64,000 nt of DNA, from assembly GCF_000376565.1 (NCBI RefSeq), contig NZ_BARG01000054.1, positions 89,341-153,340 of the forward strand, in the 5' to 3' direction. Source of the stretch: Streptomyces hokutonensis (GTDB lineage Bacteria > Actinomycetota > Actinomycetes > Streptomycetales > Streptomycetaceae). A program made the position numbers and the translations under genes. Positions 9,750 to 17,803 of the stretch are shown piece after piece. Position 1 is the first letter of the stretch. Each line of letters begins with the position of its first letter. The notes below the pieces were generated by a model, which was given only the letters and a program-made list of their open reading frames with translations, had not been told where the DNA came from and searched no databases.

Positions 9750-11618
9750 GTGGTCGTGCGCATAGGACTGGTTACGGAGGGTGGCTATCCGTATGTGAGC
9801 GGTGACGCCAGACTCTGGTGCGACCGGCTCGTGCGCGGGCTCGGGCAGCACGAGTTCGACGTCTACGCGCTCAGCCGCAGCGAACGCCAGGAGGACGAGG
9901 GCTGGCTCGAACTGCCGCCCCAGGTCCGGCGGGTGCGTACCGCGCCGCTGTGGAGCACCGAGGACGACGGACCGGCGCTCGGCCGCCGCGCACGCCGGCG
10001 GTTCCGCGAGCACTACGAGGAGCTGGCGGCGGTGTTGTGCGCGGGGGATGCGCCGGTGCAGGGGCCGAGCGTGTCGGCGGAGTCGCCGTCCTCCGTGTCT
10101 GACCCCGCCGGGCTGGAGCCGGATGGTTCCGCGCGGCCTTCGGAGTCCCCGGAGCCTGCTTCCGCAGGGTCTTCCGCGCTCTCCAGGGAGGCTTCCGCCG
10201 TTGTGGCGGACCGTTTCGCCAACGCGTTGTACGGGCTCGCGGAACTCGCCCGCGACGAGGGCGGACTCGTGTCCGCGCTGCGCTCCGAGAGCGCCGTACG
10301 TGCCCTCGAACGCGCCTGTCGTGCGCCCGGCGCACTCCGCACGGCGCGCGAGGCGCGCGTGCCCGACCTCCTGACCGTCGCGGCGCACGTCGAACGCGCC
10401 CTGCGCCCCCTCTCGCTCGACTGGTACGAGGACGACGCCCTCGGCTCCGTGGACCTCTGCCACTCGACGGCCGGCGGCACCGCGGCCCTGCCCGGACTGC
10501 TCGCCCGGCACTTCGCCGGCGTACCGCTGCTGGTGACCGAGTACGGCGTGCAGCTGCGCACGCACTACCTGGCCTCCGCGGACGCCCCGCCCGCCGTACG
10601 GGCCCTGCTCGCCGCCTTCCACGGCAGGCTGGCCGCCGAGGTGTACCGGCGGGCCGCGCTGATCACCCCCGGCAACACCCACACCCGCCGCTGGCAGGAG
10701 CGCTGCGGCGCCGACCGCACGAAGCTGCGCACGGTCCACCCCGGCATGGAGGCGTCCCGTTTCGCGGAGGTGGGCGAGGCGCCCGACCGCGCCGACGCGG
10801 ACACGCTCGTGTGGGTCGGCCGTATCGAACCCGCCAAGGACCTGATCTCCCTGCTCCACGCCTTCGCGGAGATCCGCAAGGAGGAGCCGAAGGCGCGCCT
10901 GCGGATCGTCGGCGCGGCCGCCGGTGCCGAGGGCGCGGCCTACCTGGGCCACTGCCGGGCGCTGGCCGCACAGCTCTTCCCCGACGAGGCCGAGGGCGTG
11001 CACGCGGTCGGCGACAACCCGGTGTCCTTCGAGGAGATCGGCGGCCCGGAGGCCCCCACGCTCGCCGAGGCGTACGCGTCCGGCACGGTGATCGTCCTGT
11101 CCAGCGTCGTCGAGGGCTTCCCGATCGGCCTGGTCGAAGCCATGTTCTGCGGCCGGGCGACCGTGTCCACAGACGTCGGCGCGGTGGTCGAGGTCATCGG
11201 CGGCACGGGACTCGTCGTGCCTCCGCGCAATCCACGGGCGCTCGCCGAGGCGTGCGTGACCCTGTTGCGCGACCCGGAGCGCCGTGAGCGCCTGGGCGCC
11301 GCCGCGCGCGCCCGCGCACTCGAACTGTTCACCGTCGAGCAGAACATCGCGGCATTTCACGGCATTTACCTGGAGGTCGTCTCCCACTCCCCGGTCCACC
11401 GCGTCATCCTCGACGACACCGGCGAACCCCTCCCGTTCGCCGCGCCCGCGGAGTCCCACGTCCCCGGCCGCTGGACCGGCCGCCCCACACCGGCCCCGGC
11501 GACCGGTCCTACGGCAGCCCCCGGGGCCCGCGTCGTGGCTCGCGGCGGCCCACGCTGGGCGGCGGGAGCACCGGTACGCGCCACCACTCCGCTGCCGACG
11601 ACGGAGGCGGCCCGATGA
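9750..11618 (+). CDS. PelF-like glycosyltransferase (DUF3492 + GT4)
   Basis: About 622 residues, cytosolic. The N-terminus RIGLVTEGGYPYVSGDARLW is the diagnostic start of DUF3492, found in PelF-type glycosyltransferases. The C-terminal half is a GT4 retaining fold: WVGRIEPAKDL, then the nucleotide-sugar motif EGFPIGLVE (an E-x7-E), ending at about residue 545. A Pro/Ala-rich tail follows. A poorly conserved Ser/Glu/Pro-rich insert is coded at about 10050-10200. GTG at 9750 or 9756 is chosen because GGGAG lies about ten bases upstream; the earlier frame opening at 9651 lies in the hairpin. The TGA overlaps the next ATG. The probable role is processive transfer of a UDP-sugar into a surface polysaccharide. 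Confidence 0.82.
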   Translation: MVVRIGLVTEGGYPYVSGDARLWCDRLVRGLGQHEFDVYALSRSERQEDEGWLELPPQVRRVRTAPLWSTEDDGPALGRRARRRFREHYEELAAVLCAGDAPVQGPSVSAESPSSVSDPAGLEPDGSARPSESPEPASAGSSALSREASAVVADRFANALYGLAELARDEGGLVSALRSESAVRALERACRAPGALRTAREARVPDLLTVAAHVERALRPLSLDWYEDDALGSVDLCHSTAGGTAALPGLLARHFAGVPLLVTEYGVQLRTHYLASADAPPAVRALLAAFHGRLAAEVYRRAALITPGNTHTRRWQERCGADRTKLRTVHPGMEASRFAEVGEAPDRADADTLVWVGRIEPAKDLISLLHAFAEIRKEEPKARLRIVGAAAGAEGAAYLGHCRALAAQLFPDEAEGVHAVGDNPVSFEEIGGPEAPTLAEAYASGTVIVLSSVVEGFPIGLVEAMFCGRATVSTDVGAVVEVIGGTGLVVPPRNPRALAEACVTLLRDPERRERLGAAARARALELFTVEQNIAAFHGIYLEVVSHSPVHRVILDDTGEPLPFAAPAESHVPGRWTGRPTPAPATGPTAAPGARVVARGGPRWAAGAPVRATTPLPTTEAAR

Positions 11619-12934
11619 GCGGCCTCGGCGAACTCGACCGCCCCGGAACGCCCGCCGGCGCGGAGGCGTGGGACGCACAGTCGGGGGAGTGGCTCGGAGG
11701 ACAGGCGGAACCGGAGTCGGCGACGGAGACGGAGAACGCGCGGGTCGACCACGACACCGATTCGCCTACCGCCCGCCCCGCCCCCGTGCAGCCCCCTCAC
11801 ACAACGGACCGCAAGCCCGCCCCCGCCCGGCGCGGTGCCGCCGACCCCGTGAAGGCGCTGATGCACCGGCACCGCGAGCTGTGCGAGCGGGCCGTCGACC
11901 CGCTGGAGATCGCGGCGGGCCTCGAGGCGCACGGTGTCACCGACCGGACCGCCACCCGCTTCCGGCACCGTGACGTCTTCTCGCTCGCCGAGGAGATGTA
12001 CGCGCGCGTGCCCCGCGCCGACACGGCGGCCCGGCACTCCCACACCGACCTCGCCACCATGCCCGCGCCCCGCGCCGTCTGGGCCGTACGCGCCCTGCTG
12101 CCCGGAGTCCTCTGCGCCGCAGTCGTGACAGGCGTGCGCCTCACGGACGGTCGGGTGCGGTCGGCGGTGGCCGTCGCCGGTGTCCTCGCTGTGGCGTTCG
12201 GCGTGCGCATGGCGCTCGGTCGGGGCTCACTGAGCACCCCGCCCGGCACCCCTGCGTGGCGCACCCCGCCCGGCACGCGCCTGTGGACATACTGGCTGCT
12301 CGCCTACGCCCTCCTCGGCGACGGTCTGCTCCGCGCGGCGGACGACGGCGGCCCCGACAGCCTGCCGACCGGCATCGCCGACGGACCCTGGCCCACGGCC
12401 ACCGCACCCGTCCTGGCCCTCACCCTGGCCTGTGTCCCAGCCGCCTGGTGCGCCCACCACTTCGCCGTACGCGCCCGGCGCAAGCTCGCCACCAGCCGCG
12501 GCCTGGAGGACTTCGCCGACTCCGTGCAACCGCTGTTGCTGGGCACGTTCGCCCTCTTCGTGTGTGCCCTCGCTGCCCTCCTCGCTCTCTGCGGAGCTGT
12601 CCTGGGCGAGCCCGCCGCGTACACCCAGGGCATCACCCTCGGCGCGCTCCTGCTGCTCGCCCGCCTCCTCTTCGTGCACGGCTTCACCCGCGCACCGGCC
12701 CTCGCCCTGGGCGCGGCAGCCGCGACGGAGGTCACGGCCCTGGCCTTGGACCTCATCGGCCGGCTCCCCGACTGCGGCTTCCTGGCCACCCCCGTCGAGA
12801 CCCTTCTGGGCTCCTGGGGGCCGGGCAGTATCCCCGCCCTGGCCTGCGGAGCAGCCGCCCTGACCCTCCTGTTCCACACCACCCGCACGCTGACCAGAGC
12901 CTCCGCGCACGCGCCGGCGGACGAGCCGCGGTGA
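11615..12934 (+). CDS. Polytopic membrane protein of polysaccharide-like operon
   Basis: A 439-residue protein with a cytosolic N-terminal part of about 150 residues and roughly eight membrane helices after that. The N-terminal part contains a conserved-looking helical segment (about 78-135, MHRHRELCERAVDPLEIAAGL region) after a Pro/Glu-rich leader. I do not recognise a named family. It starts in the ATGA overlap with the glycosyltransferase gene, so it is almost surely made together with it and may export or channel the polymer, the position occupied by PelG in Pel operons. It has fewer helices than PelG (12), so this is only a positional suggestion. Confidence 0.75.
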   Translation: MSGLGELDRPGTPAGAEAWDAQSGEWLGGQAEPESATETENARVDHDTDSPTARPAPVQPPHTTDRKPAPARRGAADPVKALMHRHRELCERAVDPLEIAAGLEAHGVTDRTATRFRHRDVFSLAEEMYARVPRADTAARHSHTDLATMPAPRAVWAVRALLPGVLCAAVVTGVRLTDGRVRSAVAVAGVLAVAFGVRMALGRGSLSTPPGTPAWRTPPGTRLWTYWLLAYALLGDGLLRAADDGGPDSLPTGIADGPWPTATAPVLALTLACVPAAWCAHHFAVRARRKLATSRGLEDFADSVQPLLLGTFALFVCALAALLALCGAVLGEPAAYTQGITLGALLLLARLLFVHGFTRAPALALGAAAATEVTALALDLIGRLPDCGFLATPVETLLGSWGPGSIPALACGAAALTLLFHTTRTLTRASAHAPADEPR

Positions 12935-13034
12935 CGCCGCCATGACCTCGAACCAACCGGCCCCGTCACCCAGCCGCAGGCGCCCGGCCCCACCGCCGGA
13001 GGCAACCGCATCACCTTGTGAAGGAGAACGCCAG

Positions 13035-13082
13035 ATGATCACCTCCCGATCCGGAGAGTCGGCCACGGGAGCCGTCCGATGA
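13035..13082 (+). CDS. Possible 15-codon coupling peptide before epimerase
   Basis: AAGGAG (13021-13026), the best Shine-Dalgarno sequence in this part of the window, sits eight bases before an ATG at 13035. That ATG opens only 15 codons (MITSRSGESATGAVR), and its TGA overlaps the ATG of the epimerase gene. It may exist only to deliver ribosomes to the epimerase start. The same frame is open back to an ATG at 12942, but codon use there is not typical of coding DNA. Confidence 0.4.
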   Translation: MITSRSGESATGAVR

Positions 13083-14038
13083 GGGTCCTGCTGATCGGAG
13101 CCAACGGCTACCTCGGCCGGTTCGTCGCCGACCGCCTGCTCGCCGACCCGGCCGTCCAGCTCACCGCGCTCGGCCGCGGCGACGACGCCGATGTCCGCTT
13201 CGACCTCGCGTCCGGCAGTCCCGGAGCACTCACCCGCTTCCTGGACGCCGTCCACCCCGGAGTCGTCGTCAACTGCGCCGGTGCCACCAGAGGCGGCGCC
13301 CGCGAACTCACCCGCCACAACACCGTCGCCGTCGCCACCGTCTGCGAGGCGCTGCGCCGCAGCGGCTGCGGAGCCCGGCTCGTGCAGATCGGCTGCGGCG
13401 CCGAGTACGGCCCCAGCCAGCCCGGTTCCTCCACGGCCGAGGACGCCGTCCCCCGCCCCGGCGGCCCGTACGGCGTCAGCAAACTCGCCGCCACCGAACT
13501 GGTCCTCGGCTCCGGTCTCGACGCCGTCGTCCTGCGCGTCTTCTCACCCGCCGGACCGGGCACCCCCGCCGGCTCCCCGCTCGGCCGACTCGCCGAGGCC
13601 ATGCGCCGGGCCATGCAGTCCGGCGACGGCGAGCTCAAGCTCGGCGGCCTCGGCGCGCAACGCGACTTCGTCGACGTACGGGACGTGGCCCGCGCCGTCC
13701 ACGCCGCCTCGCTCTCCGCCGCGCAGGGCGTCATCAACATCGGCTCGGGCCGCGCGGTCCGGCTGCGCGACGCCGCCTCCGTCCTCGCCCGCGTCGCCGG
13801 ATACGGCGGAGCACTGCACGAACTCGACGGCCCGCCCGGCCCGCTGCGGGCCGCCATCGGCCACCCCCGCAGCGACCCCGACCACGCGGCCCCGGTCGCG
13901 TACCCGTACCCGGACGGCTGCGGCAGCTGGCAGCAGGCCGATGTGCGCACCGCGCGCGACCGGCTGGGCTGGCGGCCCCGGATCAACCTGGAGGAGTCCC
14001 TCGCGGACATCTGGATGGAGGCGGCGTGCCGCATCTGA
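13079..14038 (+). CDS. NAD-dependent epimerase/dehydratase
   Basis: A 319-residue extended SDR. The Rossmann motif is GANGYLG (7-13) and the catalytic pair is Tyr131 and Lys135 in YGVSK. The usual Ser-Ser-x-x-x-Tyr-Gly segment reads GCGAEYG (105-111), so the catalytic Ser/Thr may be replaced by Cys or Gly, an oddity. The family interconverts or dehydrates nucleotide sugars such as UDP-Gal(NAc)/UDP-Glc(NAc). It sits between the membrane protein and the spherulin-4-like gene, whose GTG overlaps its end by 13 bases, so it probably supplies the activated sugar for the glycosyltransferase of the same operon. Confidence 0.85.
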   Translation: MRVLLIGANGYLGRFVADRLLADPAVQLTALGRGDDADVRFDLASGSPGALTRFLDAVHPGVVVNCAGATRGGARELTRHNTVAVATVCEALRRSGCGARLVQIGCGAEYGPSQPGSSTAEDAVPRPGGPYGVSKLAATELVLGSGLDAVVLRVFSPAGPGTPAGSPLGRLAEAMRRAMQSGDGELKLGGLGAQRDFVDVRDVARAVHAASLSAAQGVINIGSGRAVRLRDAASVLARVAGYGGALHELDGPPGPLRAAIGHPRSDPDHAAPVAYPYPDGCGSWQQADVRTARDRLGWRPRINLEESLADIWMEAACRI

Positions 14039-14775
14039 CCAGCACGACCCCGGGCACCGCGACCACCGGTGTCCGCACCGGCTTCGGCATCCCCGGCTAC
14101 GCACACCCCCTCGTCGCACCGGCCGAGTGGGGCGAACTCACCCGCCCCGGAACCCCCTTGCACTGGGTCGTCCTCAACGTCTCCTCCGGCCCGGGGGCGC
14201 GTCCCGACCCGCACTGCCTGGAAGCGGCCGGCCGGCTGCGCAACATGGGCATCCGCGTGCTCGGCCACCTGGACGCCGCGTACGGCGCCCGCGCCTTCGG
14301 CGAGCTGATCTCCGAGGCGCACCGCTATCTCGACTGGTACCGGACCGACGGCTTCCTCCTGGACCGCTGCCCCACCGGAGGCACCGCGCTCCCCGAGGTC
14401 CGCCGCACGGTCACCACGCTCCGCGAGATCCGCGACGGCGCCCATGTCGTCCTGGGGCACGGCACCCACCCGCACCCCGGATACGCCAAGTTCGCCGACC
14501 AGTTGGTGACCTTCTCCGGCCCGTGGAGCGACTACCGCTGGTCCCAGGTGGCCGAGTGGACCGCCGACCACCCGCCCGAACGCTTCTGCCACTTCGTGCA
14601 CAGCGTCCCGCGCGGCCATCTCGACGAGGCGCTGCGCATCGCCCGCTGGCAGGGCGCCTCGACCATCTACTTCACCGACCGCACCGATCGCGGGGGCCGC
14701 ACCGACCCCTGGGAGACCATGCCCGGCTACTGGGACGAGATCGTCTCGCGGATCGGAACGGGTGTCTCGGAATGA
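14026..14775 (+). CDS. Spherulin-4-like protein (GH135-related)
   Basis: A 249-residue protein of the spherulation-specific family 4 type, a TIM barrel related to Sph3 (GH135), the fungal enzyme that cleaves galactosaminogalactan. The core strand YLDWYRTDGFLLDR aligns with the family segment ending in Asp-Glu; here Asp113 is kept but the next residue is Arg114, and the later conserved Glu after the 'aDxvvtF' strand is Ser164. Two catalytic positions thus seem lost. There is no signal peptide. The GTG follows GGAG at six bases and overlaps the epimerase stop. It may bind sugar or use other residues; hydrolase activity is doubtful. Confidence 0.75.
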   Translation: MPHLTSTTPGTATTGVRTGFGIPGYAHPLVAPAEWGELTRPGTPLHWVVLNVSSGPGARPDPHCLEAAGRLRNMGIRVLGHLDAAYGARAFGELISEAHRYLDWYRTDGFLLDRCPTGGTALPEVRRTVTTLREIRDGAHVVLGHGTHPHPGYAKFADQLVTFSGPWSDYRWSQVAEWTADHPPERFCHFVHSVPRGHLDEALRIARWQGASTIYFTDRTDRGGRTDPWETMPGYWDEIVSRIGTGVSE

Positions 14776-14838
14776 AGAGGGGCATGGCAGTGTTACGGGG
14801 AGAACAACTGTAGTGATTGACCGACCAACGGAGTCCCC

Positions 14839-16017
14839 GTGTCGCTGCCACCCCTGGTCGAGCCGGCTGCCGAGCTCACCGTAGACGAGGTCCGCAGGTA
14901 CTCCCGCCACCTGATCATCCCCGACGTGGGCATGGACGGGCAGAAGCGGCTGAAGAACGCCAAGGTGCTCTGTGTGGGCGCCGGCGGTCTGGGCTCGCCG
15001 GCGCTGATGTACCTGGCCGCGGCGGGCGTGGGCACGCTCGGCATCGTGGAGTTCGACGAGGTCGACGAGTCGAACCTGCAGCGCCAGATCATCCACAGCC
15101 AGGCCGACATCGGCCGCTCCAAGGCGGAGTCCGCGCGCGACTCCGTGCTGGGCATCAACCCGTACGTGAACGTGGTCCTGCACGAAGAGCGGCTCGAGGC
15201 CGAGAACGTGATGGACATCTTCAGCCAGTACGACCTGATCGTCGACGGCACGGACAACTTCGCGACCCGCTACCTGGTCAACGACGCCGCCGTACTGCTG
15301 AACAAGCCGTACGTGTGGGGTTCGATCTACCGCTTCGACGGCCAGGCCTCCGTCTTCTGGTCCGAGCACGGGCCCTGCTACCGCTGCCTCTACCCGGAGC
15401 CCCCGCCCCCCGGCATGGTCCCCTCCTGCGCCGAGGGCGGCGTCCTGGGCGTGCTGTGCGCGTCCATCGGCTCCATCCAGGTCACCGAGGCGATCAAGGT
15501 CCTCACCGGTGTCGGCGACCCACTCGTCGGCCGCCTGATGATCTACGACGCCCTGGAGATGCAGTACCGCCAGGTCAAGGTCCGCAAGGACCCCAACTGC
15601 GCGGTCTGCGGCGAGAACCCGACCGTCACCGAGCTCATCGACTACGAGGCCTTCTGCGGCGTCGTCTCCGAGGAGGCCCAGCAGGCGGCCGCCGGCTCGA
15701 CGATCACTCCCAAGCAGCTCAAGGAGTGGATCGACGACGGCGAGAACATCGAGATCATCGATGTCCGCGAGGTCAACGAGTACGAGATCGTCTCGATCCC
15801 CGGCGCCAAGCTGATCCCCAAGAACGAGTTCCTCATGGGTACCGCCCTGGAGACCCTCCCGCAGGACAAGAAGATCGTCCTGCACTGCAAGACGGGTGTC
15901 CGCAGTGCGGAGGTCCTCGCCGTCCTCAAGTCCGCCGGTTTCGCCGACGCGGTCCACGTCGGCGGCGGTGTGATCGGCTGGGTCAACCAGATCGAGCCCG
16001 ACAAGCCGGTCTACTAG
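14839..16017 (+). CDS. moeZ: Adenylyltransferase/sulfurtransferase MoeZ
   Basis: A 392-residue E1-like enzyme fused to a rhodanese. The ThiF domain has GAGGLG (47-52) and the conserved ESNLQRQIIH, with structural zinc pairs C180/C183 and C254/C257. The rhodanese domain carries Cys350 in HCKTGVR as the persulfide site. The protein adenylates the C-terminal Gly of MoaD-like and ThiS/CysO-like small sulfur carriers and transfers sulfur to make the thiocarboxylate, feeding molybdopterin, thiamine and related pathways. GTG start after GGAG. It corresponds to MoeB1/MoeZ (Rv3206c) in the mycobacterial block. MoaE, a user of this sulfur, is encoded at 47.2 kb. Confidence 0.95.
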   Translation: MSLPPLVEPAAELTVDEVRRYSRHLIIPDVGMDGQKRLKNAKVLCVGAGGLGSPALMYLAAAGVGTLGIVEFDEVDESNLQRQIIHSQADIGRSKAESARDSVLGINPYVNVVLHEERLEAENVMDIFSQYDLIVDGTDNFATRYLVNDAAVLLNKPYVWGSIYRFDGQASVFWSEHGPCYRCLYPEPPPPGMVPSCAEGGVLGVLCASIGSIQVTEAIKVLTGVGDPLVGRLMIYDALEMQYRQVKVRKDPNCAVCGENPTVTELIDYEAFCGVVSEEAQQAAAGSTITPKQLKEWIDDGENIEIIDVREVNEYEIVSIPGAKLIPKNEFLMGTALETLPQDKKIVLHCKTGVRSAEVLAVLKSAGFADAVHVGGGVIGWVNQIEPDKPVY

Positions 16018-16035
16018 GCATACGCCTTCCCGGGA

Positions 16036-16067
16036 GGGGCTCGGCACCACAGGTGCCGGGCCCCTTT
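16036..16067 (+). terminator. Terminator after moeZ (convergent junction)
   Basis: A 13-bp stem with one G-T pair, GGGGCTCGGCACC (16036-16048) with GGTGCCGGGCCCC (16052-16064), a three-base loop and TTT after it. It separates convergent moeZ and the secreted peptidase gene. Confidence 0.85.
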
Positions 16068-16103
16068 CCGCTGCCCGGGCGGAAACCCGGGCCGACGCGC
16101 GGG

Positions 16104-17666
16104 CTACGAGGCGCAGACCTTGCCGTCCTTGGGCACCGTCCCCTTCAGCAGATACGCGTCCACCGTCGAGTCGACACAGTCGCTCCCACTGCCGTACGCG
16201 CCATGGCCCTCGCCCTTCCAGGTGAGCTCCACACCGACGCCCTTGCCCAGCTCGTCGACCATCTTGCGGGCACCCTCGTACGGCGTCGCCGGGTCCCCGG
16301 TGTTGCCGACCACCAGGATCGGCGCCGCACCGGGCGCGCTCACCTCCGGGGTGTCGTACTGACCGGCCACCGGCCAGTCGTGACACCACCCGGCCGTGTC
16401 CCAGCCCAGGAAGTCGCCGAACACGGGGGAGATCTTCTCGAACTCCGGCAGCAGCTTCTGCGTCTGCTCGGGCGTCGGCCGCTGCTTGTCGTCCAAGCAC
16501 GATATGACCCGTTGTGAATGCGTCGTCGTGCCGTAGTGCCCCGCGCTGTCACGGTCGTTGTAGCCGTCGGCGAGCGCCAGCAGCTCCGAGCCGTCGCCCT
16601 CCTTCGCGGAGTCCAGGGCGCTGGTCAGTGTCGGCCAGCTCTCCTTGCTGTACAGCGGAAGGACGATGCCGGTCAGGGCGAGCGTCTGGGTCAGCTTGCG
16701 CCCCGTCGACGTCGCCAGCGGTTTGGCGTCGATCTGCTTCAGCAGGGCCGCGATCTTCTTCGAGCCCTGCGCGGGGTCCTGTCCCGTCGACTTGAGGTAG
16801 TCGTCCAGGGCGCGCTGGAAGCCCCGGGTCTGGTTCAGCGCGTGGCCCACCGAGTCGGCGCTCGGGTCGACGACCGCGTCCAGGATCAGCCGCCCCACCT
16901 TCGTCGGGAACAAGTGGGCGTAGACACCGCCGAGTTCGGTGCCGTACGAGATACCGAAGTAGTGCATCTTCGTGTCGCCCAGGACCTGGCGCATCAGGTC
17001 CATGTCGCGGGCCGTGTCGGTCGTCGACACGTGTGACATCAGCTTTCCGGCGGCTTTCTCGCAGCCCTTGCCGAAGTCGGTGGCGTCCTGGAAGTACGCC
17101 TTCTCCTCGGCCGGTGTGTCCGGTGTGGCGTCCACGTCCTCGGCGGCCTGGATCGCCTTGTCGCTGCGGCAGCGGACGCCCTCGCTGGCGGCGACCCCGC
17201 GCGGGTCCCAGCTCACCAGGTCGTAGCGCTCGTGCAGCGCGGACACGGTGGTGGAGTACGCCGGCATGTAGTCCACGCCCGAGCCGCCGGGGCCGCCGAA
17301 GTTGAACAGCAGCGAGCCGATGCGGTCGCCGCCGGTCGCCTTCGAGCGGATCAGCGCGAGCCCGATCGTGGTGCCGTCCGGCTTCGCCCAGTCCAGCGGC
17401 ACCTTGAGCGTCGCGCACTGCCAGTCGCTGCTGGGCGCGGCCGAGTCGCCGGTGGCCTTGCAGCGCCCCCAGTCGAGCTTCTGCGCGGTCAGCGACGCGG
17501 GCAGCGCGGCCGTGGTGGACGTGGAAGAGGCCGAGTCGGCCGCCGACGGCTTGGCGTCCCCCGCGCCCCCGCCGTCCTTGCCGTCGTCGGACGAGCCGCC
17601 GCTACAGCCGGCCGTCAGCAGTGCGGCGGCGGCCATCAGGGCCGTCCACCGTACGAATCGCGCCAT
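16104..17666 (-). CDS. Secreted S33 (tripeptidyl aminopeptidase-type) lipoprotein
   Basis: A 520-residue serine hydrolase of peptidase family S33. The N-terminus MARFVRWTALMAAAALLTAGC is a lipoprotein signal with Cys21. The core has FNFGGPGGSG as oxyanion region, nucleophile Ser240 in GISYGTELGG, and the base His in GEGHGAYG near the C-terminus, with the TAP-like C-terminal domain. The ATG at 17666 is chosen because GAGGGG lies eight bases upstream; an ATG two codons earlier is too close. It would trim N-terminal peptides from extracellular proteins. Its neighbour at 17804 is a paralogue with the same layout. Overlapping long antisense frames are shadows. Confidence 0.9.
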   Translation of the reverse strand: MARFVRWTALMAAAALLTAGCSGGSSDDGKDGGGAGDAKPSAADSASSTSTTAALPASLTAQKLDWGRCKATGDSAAPSSDWQCATLKVPLDWAKPDGTTIGLALIRSKATGGDRIGSLLFNFGGPGGSGVDYMPAYSTTVSALHERYDLVSWDPRGVAASEGVRCRSDKAIQAAEDVDATPDTPAEEKAYFQDATDFGKGCEKAAGKLMSHVSTTDTARDMDLMRQVLGDTKMHYFGISYGTELGGVYAHLFPTKVGRLILDAVVDPSADSVGHALNQTRGFQRALDDYLKSTGQDPAQGSKKIAALLKQIDAKPLATSTGRKLTQTLALTGIVLPLYSKESWPTLTSALDSAKEGDGSELLALADGYNDRDSAGHYGTTTHSQRVISCLDDKQRPTPEQTQKLLPEFEKISPVFGDFLGWDTAGWCHDWPVAGQYDTPEVSAPGAAPILVVGNTGDPATPYEGARKMVDELGKGVGVELTWKGEGHGAYGSGSDCVDSTVDAYLLKGTVPKDGKVCAS

Positions 17667-17803
17667 GTGCATTCCCCCCTCGCAGGCCGTCCGCGTCACG
17701 CCGCGGATGGCGGTCAGGCCATAGTAGGCGGCGCGAGCCGAGCCCGTGACGGCCTGTGGATAACCGTTTGACCTGCGCTTTTGCTGAAATTTCGGAGGGA
17801 GGG

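Noticed and set aside
12942..13082. A 46-codon gene before the epimerase
   Set aside because: Codon use upstream of 13035 is not coding-like; only the last 15 codons have a good ribosome site, so only these are listed.
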